In this document: piece after piece, positions 8,471 to 18,233 of the stretch
Position numbering within the stretch: position 1 is the first letter of the stretch
Layout: the number at the start of each line of letters is the position of its first letter
From: Fimadaptatus sp050946055
Lineage (GTDB): Bacteria > Bacillota > Clostridia > Christensenellales > Aristaeellaceae
DNA: 64,000 nucleotides
Assembly (NCBI GenBank): GCA_050946055.1
Contig: JBMNUB010000002.1
Coordinates: 97,338-161,337 of the forward strand
Reading direction: 5' to 3'
The notes under the pieces: generated by a model
Databases searched by the model: none
What the model saw: only the letters and a program-made list of their open reading frames with translations
What the model was told of the DNA's origin: nothing
Translations under genes and position numbers: made by a program

Positions 8471-10597
8471 TTGATCCCGACGGGCGCATTGATACGGCGA
8501 AGGATAGTGGCGCTGCTTGCAGCGATGTGCGCGCTGTTCTGCATAGCGGCAGGGCGGCTGGTGGACTTGCAGGTGTTTCAGTCCACAGACCTGCAGGCGC
8601 GCGCTCAGGGACAGTGGACGGGCAAGTCGCGCGTAAGCGCGCGCCGTGGCGACATAACCGACCGCAACGGCAATGTGCTGGCGATGAGCGCGACGGCATA
8701 CGCGGTTTCGGCCAGCCCCAGACAGGTGGCCGACCCGGAGGCGTTTGCGCGTGAACTGAGCAGCGTGCTGGATGTGGACGCGGACAAGGTGAAGCAAAAG
8801 GTGTCCGACCGCAAAAAGGGCGGCGTGACGCTCAAGCGCCAGGTATCGCGCGAGCAGGCGCAGGAACTGCTGAAGCACCGCCAGAAGCTCAGCGCTTCGG
8901 GCAACAAGGCGCTGGACGGCATGTATCTGGAGGAGGATCAGCTGCGCGTATACCCGATGGGCGAGTTCCTCTCGCAGGTGCTGGGGCTTACTACGATAGA
9001 CGGAGTGGGCCAGAGCGGGCTGGAAAAGCAGCTGGACAAATACCTGCGCGGTAAGGACGGCTTGATAGTAAACGAAGTTGACGCTAGGGGCAACGAGCTG
9101 CCCTACTCGGTGAGCGAATACACGCCGCCCGTCAATGGCGGCAGCGTGCACCTGACCGTCGATTCGGCCATACAGGGCTTTGCCGAAAGGGCCATGCGCG
9201 AGTGCATGGACGTAAACGGCGCGGTGGCCGTGCAGGCGCTGGTCATGAACGTCAATACCGGCGAGATACTGGCCATGGTGTCCAAACCGGATTACGACCC
9301 CAACGACCCGCCCCGGCACGACGTGGAGGCGCTGACCTCCATGATGCGGCTGCGGCCTATAAGCGACGTGTACGAGCCAGGGTCAACATTTAAGATACTC
9401 ACCTCGGCGGCGGCGCTGGAGACCGGCGTGACTACGCCCACCGAGGGCTTTTACTGCTCGGGCAGCGTGAGCGTGGACGGCTCAAGGATACGCTGCTGGG
9501 GCAACCCGCACGGCGCGGAGTCCATGGCGGAGGCCATACAGAACTCCTGCAACCCGGTGTTCGTGGAGCTGGGGCTGAGACTGGGTACGTCGAGACTTTA
9601 CTCGTATCTGGACGCGTTCGGCCTGGGCAAGCGCACGGGCGTGGACCTTGCGGGAGAGTCGGCGGGCATACTGATACCCAAGGACAACGTAAAGACGGTG
9701 GATCTGGCGCGCATAGCCTTCGGCCAGAGCGTAGCGGTGACGCCATTGCAGCTGATATGCGCGGTGAGCGCGGTGGCAAATGGCGGAAACCTTATGCGCC
9801 CCTACATCGTCAAAGAGATAACCGACCAGTCGGGGACAGTGCTAAAGCGCGGCGAGCCAGAGGTGGTTGCGCATCCCATAAAGGAAAGCACAAGCCTGCT
9901 AATGCGCGAGCTGCTGACCGCGGTGGTTGACAAAGGCGGCGGCAAGAACGCGCGCATAGAGGGCATAAAGGTGGCCGGCAAGACCGGCACGGCGCAGATA
10001 TATCGCGACGGAGTGATATCAAGGGACGCGCATATAGGCTCGTTCATTGGCTTTGCCCCGTCGGATGCGCCGCGCATAGCGGTGCTGGTGGTGGTGCATG
10101 AGGCATCGCTCAGGCCGGACTATGGTTCGGTCACGGCTGCGCCATACGCGCGGCAGATAATACAGGAGACACTTGCCTACATGGGCATATACCCCGAGGG
10201 CAGCGCAGGCACGCAGAGCGCCGATATGGCGGATGTGCCGGATGTATCCGGCATGCAGGCGTCTCAGGCGGCGCGCGCGCTGCGCGAGGCGGGCTTTGAG
10301 GGGATTATGGACGGCACGGGGAGCGTGGTCGTGGATCAGCTGCCCAAGCCGGGCGCACAGGCTTTGCGCGGCTCTCAGGTGATAATATACCTTGAGAATG
10401 CCGCCGGGCAGGACGCGACCGACGTGGAAGTGCCGGACGTGATGGGCATGTCGATAGCGGAGGCGGCGCGGCTGATAAGCGCCTGCGCGCTGAAGATAGA
10501 GCTTGACGGCAGCGGCATAGCCTGTGCGCAGCAGCCGCAGGCGGGTACGCGCGTGCCGGTCGGCACGGGCATAAAGGTGAGTTTTTCGCTGCCATGA
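8471..10597 (+). CDS. Division/sporulation transpeptidase (PBP2x/SpoVD type) with two PASTA domains
   Basis: 708 residues from a TTG start (8471). It is a class B penicillin-binding protein that crosslinks septal peptidoglycan outside the membrane. One N-terminal helix (about 12-35), a dimerisation domain, then the transpeptidase domain with STFK (Ser305), SCN (Ser359) and KTGT (Lys504). Two C-terminal PASTA domains start at VPDVSGM (about 591) and VPDVMGM (about 655). PASTA domains are found in Firmicute SpoVD and PBP2x. Only one such gene is in the cluster, so whether it serves vegetative division (FtsI), sporulation (SpoVD) or both cannot be told. Its TGA overlaps an in-frame ATG at 10594, but the preferred murE start is 30 bp further on. 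Confidence 0.93.
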   Translation: MIPTGALIRRRIVALLAAMCALFCIAAGRLVDLQVFQSTDLQARAQGQWTGKSRVSARRGDITDRNGNVLAMSATAYAVSASPRQVADPEAFARELSSVLDVDADKVKQKVSDRKKGGVTLKRQVSREQAQELLKHRQKLSASGNKALDGMYLEEDQLRVYPMGEFLSQVLGLTTIDGVGQSGLEKQLDKYLRGKDGLIVNEVDARGNELPYSVSEYTPPVNGGSVHLTVDSAIQGFAERAMRECMDVNGAVAVQALVMNVNTGEILAMVSKPDYDPNDPPRHDVEALTSMMRLRPISDVYEPGSTFKILTSAAALETGVTTPTEGFYCSGSVSVDGSRIRCWGNPHGAESMAEAIQNSCNPVFVELGLRLGTSRLYSYLDAFGLGKRTGVDLAGESAGILIPKDNVKTVDLARIAFGQSVAVTPLQLICAVSAVANGGNLMRPYIVKEITDQSGTVLKRGEPEVVAHPIKESTSLLMRELLTAVVDKGGGKNARIEGIKVAGKTGTAQIYRDGVISRDAHIGSFIGFAPSDAPRIAVLVVVHEASLRPDYGSVTAAPYARQIIQETLAYMGIYPEGSAGTQSADMADVPDVSGMQASQAARALREAGFEGIMDGTGSVVVDQLPKPGAQALRGSQVIIYLENAAGQDATDVEVPDVMGMSIAEAARLISACALKIELDGSGIACAQQPQAGTRVPVGTGIKVSFSLP

Positions 10598-10626
10598 ATT
10601 CTAGTTTGTATCCGGGAGGACCAAAG

Positions 10627-12084
10627 ATGGACATAAAACAGCTGGTAAAGGAGCTGCCCTGCCTGATAAAGGTCTGCGGCAATGTCGATACGGAAGTTCT
10701 GTCGCTCAGCGCCGATTCACGCAAGATAGAGCAGGGCGCGCTGTTTTTTTGCATACGCGGCATAAGGGTGGACGCGCATGAGTTTGCGCCTCAGGCGATT
10801 AAGGCGGGCGCGGCGGCGCTTGTGGTGGAGCGCGAGCTGGATGTGGACGTGGCGCAGATAGTCGTGAGCGACGCGCGCCTGGCCATGAACTACATAGCTC
10901 AGGCGTTCTACGGACATCCCGCGCGCAGCATGAAGATGGTGGGCATAACCGGCACCAAGGGCAAGTCCACCACCTGTTTCCTGATAAAGTCTATACTCCA
11001 GAAGGCGGGCTACAAGGTGGGCCTCATAGGCACGATAATGACCATGATAGGCGAGCGCCGCCTGCCCGCCGACTTGACTACGCCCGATCCCATAGAGCTG
11101 CAGCGCCTGCTGCGCGAGATGGCCGACGAGGGCGTGGACATAGTGACCATGGAGGTGTCGGCGCACGCGCTGGCGCTCAACAAGCTGGATGGCATAGTGT
11201 ACGATGCGGTGGCGTTCACCAACCTCTCGCATGACCATCTGGACTTCTTTGGCACGCCGGAAAAGTACTTCGCCGCCAAGCGCCGCCTGCTCACGCCTGA
11301 GTTTGCACGCTATGCGCTGATAAACGGCGACGACGAGCACGCGGCCTCGATAGCCGATGACTTAAAGCTCCCGCACGAGCGCTTTGCCATACGCGAAAAG
11401 GCCAATATCTACGCTGGCAACATAGAGTTCGACCCGCGCGGCCTGTCCTTTACGCTGCACTTCCACAAGCGCTATGAGCTGGACATAGACCTTCAGCTCT
11501 CGGGGCTGTTCAACGTATACAACTCGCTGTGCGCGGCGGCGGTGTGCGACGCGCTGGGCGTGGAGCCGCGCTTCATAAAGGAAGGCCTTGAGGCCGTTGC
11601 CAATGTCCCCGGCCGCATGGAGGTGCTGGACACCGGCACGCCCTATCAGGTGATACTGGACTATGCGCACTCCCCGGACGCGCTGGATAATGTGCTGCGC
11701 GCGGTGCGCCAGTTCACCAAGGGCAGGCTGATTGCCGTGTTCGGCTGCGGCGGCAACCGCGATAAGGAAAAGCGTCCGATAATGGGCAGGATAGGCGCAG
11801 ACCTTGCCGACTACTGCGTGCTGACCAGCGACAACCCGCGCGGCGAGGATCCGATGGCGATACTGGCTGCGATAGAAGAAGGCGCGCGCCCCGAGGGCAA
11901 GCCTTACAGCGTGATAGAGAACCGCCGCGAGGCCATACGCCATGCCATGAGCATAGCGCGCGACGGCGACGTGGTAGTGCTGGCGGGCAAGGGTCACGAG
12001 ACCTATCAGGAGATAATGGGCGAGAAGCATCCCTTTGACGAAAAGGTGGTCGTGCAGGAGCTGCTTGCAGAGCTTGAGCAGTAA
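10627..12084 (+). CDS. murE: UDP-MurNAc-tripeptide synthetase MurE
   Basis: 485 residues from ATG 10627, 8 nt after GGGAGG; an ATG at 10594 overlapping the previous stop has no such site. Cytoplasmic ligase adding the third stem-peptide residue to UDP-MurNAc-L-Ala-D-Glu. The ATP loop is TGTKGKSTT (about 109-117). The specificity motif is DNPR (about 402-405), followed by GEDP; in characterised enzymes DNPR marks meso-diaminopimelate rather than lysine, so the wall is predicted to be DAP type. Next in the usual order would be murF, but mraY follows instead after a 133-bp gap. Confidence 0.96.
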   Translation: MDIKQLVKELPCLIKVCGNVDTEVLSLSADSRKIEQGALFFCIRGIRVDAHEFAPQAIKAGAAALVVERELDVDVAQIVVSDARLAMNYIAQAFYGHPARSMKMVGITGTKGKSTTCFLIKSILQKAGYKVGLIGTIMTMIGERRLPADLTTPDPIELQRLLREMADEGVDIVTMEVSAHALALNKLDGIVYDAVAFTNLSHDHLDFFGTPEKYFAAKRRLLTPEFARYALINGDDEHAASIADDLKLPHERFAIREKANIYAGNIEFDPRGLSFTLHFHKRYELDIDLQLSGLFNVYNSLCAAAVCDALGVEPRFIKEGLEAVANVPGRMEVLDTGTPYQVILDYAHSPDALDNVLRAVRQFTKGRLIAVFGCGGNRDKEKRPIMGRIGADLADYCVLTSDNPRGEDPMAILAAIEEGARPEGKPYSVIENRREAIRHAMSIARDGDVVVLAGKGHETYQEIMGEKHPFDEKVVVQELLAELEQ

Positions 12085-12217
12085 TCAGAGCGCGGCATAT
12101 TGAGCCGCCGGTTGGCATATACGTCCGGCAAGATGTTATCGCACAGCGCCGCCTAAAGCCCATGTGCATGCATAAGGGCGTGCGGGCGGCCACGATTTTT
12201 TATCAGGGGGAAATGGT

Positions 12218-13234
12218 ATGCAGCAGGTCATATGGGCGGTGCTGATAGCGTTCCTGGCCGTGATGGTCATGGCGCCGATAGGCATCCCGATGCTCAAAAA
12301 GCTAAAATACGGTCAGACGATATACGAACTCGGCCCGCAGAGCCACCTTGCCAAGCAGGGCGTGCCGACCATGGGCGGAGTCATGATAGGCATAGCCGTG
12401 CTGATAGTGGGGCTGGCATTCTCGCGCGGGCGCATGAACTTCATGCTGTTCATACTGCTGTCGGGACTGCTTCACGGCGCGATAGGCTTCGCGGACGACT
12501 ACATCAAGGTGGCCAAGAAGCGCTCGCTGGGACTCACGCCGCGCCAGAAGATAATACTTCAGATATTTACCGGCATAGCGCTGGCGCTGTGGGCGTACTT
12601 TGACCCCAACATAGGCTCGGCGGTGGTCGTGCCGTATTGGAATGTGGAGTGGAATCTGGGCATATTCTACGTGCCGCTGATGGTGCTTATGTATGTGTTC
12701 ATGATAAACTCGTCCAACCTTCTGGACGGTCTGGACGGGCTGCTGTCCTCCTGCTCGGTCGTGGGGCTGTCCACGTTCGCGCTGATATGCTTTGCCATGG
12801 CGCTGGGCGCGTCCAGCATACCCGCGCCTGCGGGTGTAGACCCTGTACAGTACGCTCAGGATCTGCGCAACGCCGCCGTGATATGCGGCGCGGGCGCGGG
12901 CGCGTGTCTGGGCTTTTTGCGCTTTAACACCAATCCGGCGCGCGTCATAATGGGCGACACCGGCTCCATGCTGATAGGCGGATTGCTGGTGGGCGCGGCC
13001 ATGGTGACCAGGCTTCAGATACTGCTCATACCCGTGTGCGCGGCCATGATAGTGTCCAGCCTGTCGGTAATAATACAGGTCATGTACTGCAACATGACCG
13101 GCGGCAAGCGGCTGTTCAAGATGTCGCCGCTGCACCACCACTTTGAGCTGTGCGGCATGACGGAGCCGCGCATAGTTGCCATGTACACGCTGTTTAGCGT
13201 GATAATGTGCCTGCTGGCGTTGCTTACGCTGTAA
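12218..13234 (+). CDS. mraY: Phospho-MurNAc-pentapeptide translocase MraY
   Basis: 338 residues, ATG start behind CAGGGGG. An integral membrane enzyme with about ten helices that transfers phospho-MurNAc-pentapeptide to undecaprenyl phosphate to make lipid I. Family landmarks are present: FADDYIKV with the catalytic Asp pair, the NSSNLLDGLDGL loop, MGDTGSM, and the PLHHHFEL histidine motif near the C-terminus. Length is normal for MraY. Confidence 0.97.
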   Translation: MQQVIWAVLIAFLAVMVMAPIGIPMLKKLKYGQTIYELGPQSHLAKQGVPTMGGVMIGIAVLIVGLAFSRGRMNFMLFILLSGLLHGAIGFADDYIKVAKKRSLGLTPRQKIILQIFTGIALALWAYFDPNIGSAVVVPYWNVEWNLGIFYVPLMVLMYVFMINSSNLLDGLDGLLSSCSVVGLSTFALICFAMALGASSIPAPAGVDPVQYAQDLRNAAVICGAGAGACLGFLRFNTNPARVIMGDTGSMLIGGLLVGAAMVTRLQILLIPVCAAMIVSSLSVIIQVMYCNMTGGKRLFKMSPLHHHFELCGMTEPRIVAMYTLFSVIMCLLALLTL

Positions 13235-13382
13235 GGCATGGAGGTACGGCGGGCGGGCTAAGGGCCGTTGACCGCCCGGAGCCGCGACGCTTTCGGGCGG
13301 CGCGGCTCTGCTTGTATAATGCCCATGCAAATGGACGAGCCGCCGCACCCGTTCCCGATGTCGGGAGAAAGGAGAGGTATAC

Positions 13383-14738
13383 ATGAACTTTATAGGCAAA
13401 AAGATACTTGTTATAGGCATGGCGCGCAGCGGCGTGGCCGTGTCCGAGCTGCTCAGCCGCCATGGCGCGCTGGTCACGATAAACGATACCAAGAGCGCCG
13501 AGGCGCTGGGCGATGCGCTGGAATCGCTCAAGGGGCTGAACATAGAGTGGCGTCTGGGCGAGGACGCGGTAAAGCTGGTCGAGGAGGCCGACGGCGTGGT
13601 GATAAGCCCCGGCGTGCCTGTGACTGCGCCCGCGGTCAAGCGCGCGCTTGAGCTGGGCAAGCCGGTCGAGGCCGAGATAGAGGTGGCGTACAGGCTGTCG
13701 CGCGGCAGAGTTGTAGCCATAACCGGCACAAACGGCAAGACCACGACCACCACGCTCATAAGCGAGATGTTCAAAAACGCGGGCAAGATGACCTACACCG
13801 TGGGCAACATAGGCTTCCCGTTCTCGGCAATAGCCGACAAGACCCGCCCCGAAGACGTGACCGTGTGCGAGGTGTCCAGCTTCCAGCTGGAGACGATAGA
13901 CAAGTTCCGCCCGGTTATAAGCGCGGTGCTGAACATATCCGAGGATCACCTTAACCGCCACGGCACCATGGACGAATACATACGCATGAAGAAGCGTATA
14001 TTTGAGAATCAGCGCCGCGACGACGTGTGCGTGCTCAACTACGACGATCCGGCGACGCGCGCCATGGCCGAGGACATGATAGCGCAGCCGGTGTTCTTCT
14101 CGCGCCGCGAGAAGGTCGAGGGTGCGTATGTGCAGGACGGGCAGATAATGTTCGGCATAGATATGCCCCGCAGCATCTGCGGCGTGGACGAGGTGCGCAT
14201 ACCCGGCCCGCACAATCTGGAGAACGCGCTGGCGGCAGTGGCCATGGCAGTCTGCGCCGAGATACCGCTGCCCGTCATAAGGCACACCCTGCGCACATTT
14301 GCAGGCGTGGAGCACAGGATAGAGTTCGTGCGCGAGCTGCGCGGCGTGCGCTTCATAAACGACTCCAAGGGTACCAATGTGGACTCCACGCTCAAGGCCA
14401 TAGCCACGATGGATCGCCCCACGGTGATGATACTGGGCGGCTCCACCAAGCACTCCGACTATGCGCCGCTGGCCGAGGCCATGGTGGATTCGGCGCACAT
14501 AAGGGGCGCGGTGGTGATAGGCGAGACCACGCCCGAGATGCTGCCCGCGCTGGATGCGGCGGGCTTCACCAACTACCGCGTGTGCGGCGGCTTTGAGGAG
14601 GCGATAAACACCGCATGGGGCATGGCCAATGAGGGCGGCAATGTGCTGCTTTCCCCGGCGTGCGCCAGCTTTGACATGTTCGAGGACTTTGAGCAGCGCG
14701 GCGAGGTGTTCAAGCGCATAGTCAACGACCTCAAGTGA
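13383..14738 (+). CDS. murD: UDP-MurNAc-L-alanine:D-glutamate ligase MurD
   Basis: 451 residues, ATG start after GGAGAGG. Cytoplasmic Mur ligase adding D-Glu. An N-terminal Rossmann-type UDP-binding segment (KKILVIGMARSGVA) is followed by the ATP loop AITGTNGKTTTTT, a VCEVSSFQLE segment, and the C-terminal FINDSKGTN and ILGGSTKHSDYAPL motifs that identify MurD among the Mur ligases. Length is typical. Followed by a 510-bp repeat-bearing gap before ftsW. Confidence 0.96.
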   Translation: MNFIGKKILVIGMARSGVAVSELLSRHGALVTINDTKSAEALGDALESLKGLNIEWRLGEDAVKLVEEADGVVISPGVPVTAPAVKRALELGKPVEAEIEVAYRLSRGRVVAITGTNGKTTTTTLISEMFKNAGKMTYTVGNIGFPFSAIADKTRPEDVTVCEVSSFQLETIDKFRPVISAVLNISEDHLNRHGTMDEYIRMKKRIFENQRRDDVCVLNYDDPATRAMAEDMIAQPVFFSRREKVEGAYVQDGQIMFGIDMPRSICGVDEVRIPGPHNLENALAAVAMAVCAEIPLPVIRHTLRTFAGVEHRIEFVRELRGVRFINDSKGTNVDSTLKAIATMDRPTVMILGGSTKHSDYAPLAEAMVDSAHIRGAVVIGETTPEMLPALDAAGFTNYRVCGGFEEAINTAWGMANEGGNVLLSPACASFDMFEDFEQRGEVFKRIVNDLK

Positions 14739-14925
14739 GCATGCGCGCGGTAAGGCGGTGCGTGAAGGCTGTGGATAAAGCATGGCATAATCATATGGCA
14801 CGGCTATGCATGCGGGCGCAAAGGCGCGGGCATGCGCGTGAGCGATTTTGCTGAGATGCATGCGTCTTGCGCGGTGCGCGCCATGTTCGTGCAGGTGATG
14901 CATCACGGCTGATACTGCTGAGATT

Positions 14926-15192
14926 ATGCGCAAGCGGATAGGGTTGTGTGGCCTGCCATGCCGAAATCATCATGAAGTGAGTATAACGCATGCGCTGTGC
15001 AATCAGACAGGGCTGTGTGGCATGGCATGCCGACATCACCATCAAGCGAGCATAGCGCATGCTATGCGCAATCAGACAAGACAGCATGTCATGCCATGCT
15101 GAACCTATCCTCAAGCTGTGCATAGCGCATGCAATGCGCAATAGAACAAGGCTGTGTATTGCAGCCCGACACACTTGACCGCGCATAGTGCG
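14926..15192. repeat. Imperfect tandem repeat, four units of about 66-70 bp
   Basis: Between murD and ftsW, four diverged units each run from an ATGCGC-like start through GCAATCAGACAAGG, TGGCATG(C)CATGCCGA and CATCAAG to GCATAGCGC. No open frame runs through them and unit length is not a multiple of three. The rest of the 14739-15250 gap holds nothing recognisable. Confidence 0.65.
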
Positions 15193-15250
15193 CAGGCGCA
15201 CTCCCGATGACATTATCACGGCGGCGATGTTCCGCCCAAGGGGGAGCGCG

Positions 15251-16399
15251 ATGACCGGTCTGGGTCGGCGCATTCACGCCTCTGCGCCGCAGCCGCCGCT
15301 GGCTGTGCGCGGGCGCGTGGACAAGGGGATAGTGATAACGCTTATGCTGCTGCTGGCGCTGGGGCTTACCACGCTGTTCTCGGCCAGCTTTTACGGCGCG
15401 TCGGCGAAGGGCGGCGCGTTTGACACGGTGCTAAAACAGCTGCTGGGCGTGGGCATGGGGCTTATCGCCATGGCGGCGTTTGCCAATTTCCCATATTGGC
15501 GGCTGAGGAATCCCTATGTGGTGGGCGGCATGCTGCTTATCAGCTTTGTGCTGCTGGTACTGGTCGCCATTCCCGGTATAGGCAAGGAGGTAAACTTCTC
15601 GCGCCGCTGGCTGTACCTGGGGCCGCTCAGCATACAGCCCTCGGAGATAGCCAAGTTCGCGGTGATACTGTTCATGGCGGCGGCGCTTACCAACATAGGC
15701 AGGCGCGTGGAGCGGCTGTTTACAGGCATCATGCCGCTGATGCTTATACCGGGCGGCGCGTTTTTGCTGATACTTATGCAGCCCAACCTCTCTACCGCAG
15801 GCTCGATAGTCATAGTGTCCATAGTAATGGTGCTGGCGGCGGGCGCGAAGTGGCGGCATCTTGGCATAATGGGCGCTGCGGGCGCTGTGGTGGCGGCGTA
15901 TTACGCCTGGTCGGAGCCTTACAGGCGGGAGCGGCTGCTTTCGTTTCGCGATCCGTTTGCCAAGCTCAGCGACGAGGGCTATCAGCTCAGCCAGTCGCTG
16001 CTGGCGTTCGGCTCGGGCGGACTGTTCGGCATGGGGCTGGGCAGGGGCAGGCAGAAGTTCGGCTTCCTGCCGTATCCCGAGAGCGACTTCATATTCGCCG
16101 TGGTAGGCGAGGACATGGGGCTGATGGGCTGCTTGGCGGTGCTGATGCTGTTTCTGGCGTTCATATTCTTCGGGCTGCGCGTGGCGATAAACTGCCCGGA
16201 CAAGTTCGGCGCGCTGTTGGCCTGCGGCATAACGCTTATGATAGGCATACAGGCGTTTATGAACGTAGCGGTGGTGACGGGACTCATGCCCACGACGGGA
16301 CTTCCGCTGCCTTTCTTCAGCGCGGGCGGCACGTCGATATCGATATTCATGGGCGCTGTGGGCATACTGCTCAACATATCGCGCTATTCGGGCGCGTGA
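15251..16399 (+). CDS. ftsW: Septal peptidoglycan polymerase FtsW/SpoVE (SEDS family)
   Basis: 382 residues from ATG 15251, 4-6 nt after AAGGGGGAG. A polytopic SEDS glycosyltransferase that polymerises lipid II together with the class B PBP. About ten hydrophobic helices are visible, with SEDS landmarks SRRWLYLGPLSIQPSEIAKF, LIPGGAFLLILMQPNLST and, near the end, TGLPLPFFSAGGTS. murG, commonly the next gene, is missing here: a 540-bp gap and murA follow. Confidence 0.94.
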   Translation: MTGLGRRIHASAPQPPLAVRGRVDKGIVITLMLLLALGLTTLFSASFYGASAKGGAFDTVLKQLLGVGMGLIAMAAFANFPYWRLRNPYVVGGMLLISFVLLVLVAIPGIGKEVNFSRRWLYLGPLSIQPSEIAKFAVILFMAAALTNIGRRVERLFTGIMPLMLIPGGAFLLILMQPNLSTAGSIVIVSIVMVLAAGAKWRHLGIMGAAGAVVAAYYAWSEPYRRERLLSFRDPFAKLSDEGYQLSQSLLAFGSGGLFGMGLGRGRQKFGFLPYPESDFIFAVVGEDMGLMGCLAVLMLFLAFIFFGLRVAINCPDKFGALLACGITLMIGIQAFMNVAVVTGLMPTTGLPLPFFSAGGTSISIFMGAVGILLNISRYSGA

Positions 16400-16560
16400 A
16401 CACACTGTGCGCGGGCCGCGTTTCGGCGTGCAGCCGGAACGCGGCGTTTGCCGGTCCTGCGCGCAAAATTTGTCGCAACGGCGCGGGATAGGGCTGAATG
16501 CGCTGGTTGGGCAGATGTGGATGTCGGGTATGAACTTGTGACGTACAGGGTGCTTGCGCA

Positions 16561-16740
16561 GCGCATCAGGAGTGATGGGGTGCGGATGATGTGTATGAAC
16601 AAGGTGCGCACTTTGCCAGCATAGCCATCAGAAGCGATGGACTGCGGACGATGTGCATGAGCAAGGCGCGCTCTGCCAGCATAGCCATCAGAAGCGATGG
16701 ACTGCGGACGATGTGCATGAGCAAGGCGCGCTCTGCCAGC
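16561..16740. repeat. Tandem repeat, three units of 60 bp
   Basis: 16621-16680 and 16681-16740 are identical over all 60 bp; 16561-16620 is a diverged third copy sharing the ending TTTGCCAGC or TCTGCCAGC. There are no variable spacers between units. It lies in the ftsW-murA gap, which otherwise holds no visible gene. Confidence 0.95.
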
Positions 16741-16940
16741 ATATCGCATCAAAATCGCTGAACCTGTCGCGGCGCGCGTGCGTCCAATATTCCAATGGGC
16801 GGCTTAGGCGCGCATCGGGCAGCGCCGCGCATGCCATGCATGCGCCCAAAGCCGCAGGCGATATGACCCTGCTGCACGCGAATGTGCGCTGCGGCATAAC
16901 GTAGGTCATAGGGTCATTTAGCCATGGAGGTGTACATATC

Positions 16941-18221
16941 ATGGAAGAACTCCGTATCCGGGGCGGCAGGGCGCTGAGCGGCCGCGTGCGCGTGGGCGGC
17001 GCCAAGAACGCGGTGTTGCCGGTGCTGGCAGCGTGCATAATGTGCCGGGAGAGGATAACGCTTTACGACGTGCCTTGCATACTGGACGTGGAAAACATGC
17101 TCAGGATACTGCGCACGCTGGGAGTAAAGTGCGAGCGCAAATGTCACAGCGTGGAGATAGACGCGAGCGGCGCGGACTGCTTCAGCATGCCCGAGCATCT
17201 GTCCAAGCAGCTGCGCTCGTCCATATTTATGATGGGCTCGATACTGACGCGCTTTGGCCGCGCCAACGTCACCTATCCCGGCGGCTGCGAGATAGGGCTG
17301 CGCCCGATAGATCTGCACCTCAAGGGACTGCAGGCGCTGGGCGTGGACATACGCGAGCAGCACGGCATGATATACTGCGACGGCGCACGCATGCGCGGCG
17401 GCGAAGTGCATCTGGACTTTCCCAGCGTGGGCGCGACCGAGAATGTGATGATGGCGGCGGTGATGAGCGAGGGCGAGACAAGGATACACAACGCCGCGCG
17501 CGAACCCGAGATAGTGGATTTGGCGCGCTTCATAAACGCCATGGGCGGCTGCGTGAGCGGCGCGGGCGGGCCTACGGTCACGATAAGCGGCGTAAGGCGG
17601 CTGCACGGCTGTGAGTTCACGCTCATGCCCGACAGGATAGTCGCAGGGACGCTGATGTGCGCCGCCGCGATAACGCGCGGGGATGTGCTGCTGGACAATG
17701 TGCGCGCGGGCGACCTGATGGACGTTGTGGATAAGCTGCGCGGCGCGGGCTGCGAGATAGACTGCGCGGGTGAATCCATGCGCGTGCGCGCGCACGACAT
17801 AGGCCCGCTGCGCGCCTATACACAGCCCTATCCCGGCTTTCCCACCGACATGCAGGCGCAGATGATGGCGCTTGCATGCACATCGCGCGGCACTTCCATG
17901 ATAGTGGAGAACGTGTTCGAATCGCGCTTTGCCCATGCGGCGCAGCTCAAGCGCATGGGCGCGGACATATGGCTGCACGACCGCACGGCCGTGATACGCG
18001 GCGGCGAGCTTCAGGGTGCGCGCGTGACGGCGCGCGACCTGCGCGGCGGCGCGGCGCTGGTCATAGCCGGACTTGCCGCGCGCGGCGAGACGCGGGTGGA
18101 CAACATTTGTGTGATAGACCGCGGCTACGAGCGCATCGAGGATATGCTGGGTGCGCTGGGCGCGGACATAGCGCGCGTGGAGCGCGAAGACATGGACGAT
18201 GCGCTCCACGCGCGCGCGTAA
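16941..18221 (+). CDS. murA: UDP-GlcNAc 1-carboxyvinyltransferase MurA
   Basis: 426 residues, ATG start behind GGAGG. Cytoplasmic enzyme of the first committed peptidoglycan step (PEP plus UDP-GlcNAc). The early GGRALSGRVRVGGAKNAVLP segment is diagnostic. The fosfomycin-sensitive catalytic Cys is present in PGGCEIG (Cys116), and ATENVMMAA and GFPTDMQAQ follow as in the family. Encoded 12 bp upstream of ftsQ. Confidence 0.97.
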   Translation: MEELRIRGGRALSGRVRVGGAKNAVLPVLAACIMCRERITLYDVPCILDVENMLRILRTLGVKCERKCHSVEIDASGADCFSMPEHLSKQLRSSIFMMGSILTRFGRANVTYPGGCEIGLRPIDLHLKGLQALGVDIREQHGMIYCDGARMRGGEVHLDFPSVGATENVMMAAVMSEGETRIHNAAREPEIVDLARFINAMGGCVSGAGGPTVTISGVRRLHGCEFTLMPDRIVAGTLMCAAAITRGDVLLDNVRAGDLMDVVDKLRGAGCEIDCAGESMRVRAHDIGPLRAYTQPYPGFPTDMQAQMMALACTSRGTSMIVENVFESRFAHAAQLKRMGADIWLHDRTAVIRGGELQGARVTARDLRGGAALVIAGLAARGETRVDNICVIDRGYERIEDMLGALGADIARVEREDMDDALHARA

Positions 18222-18233
18222 AAGGAGAGGGCG

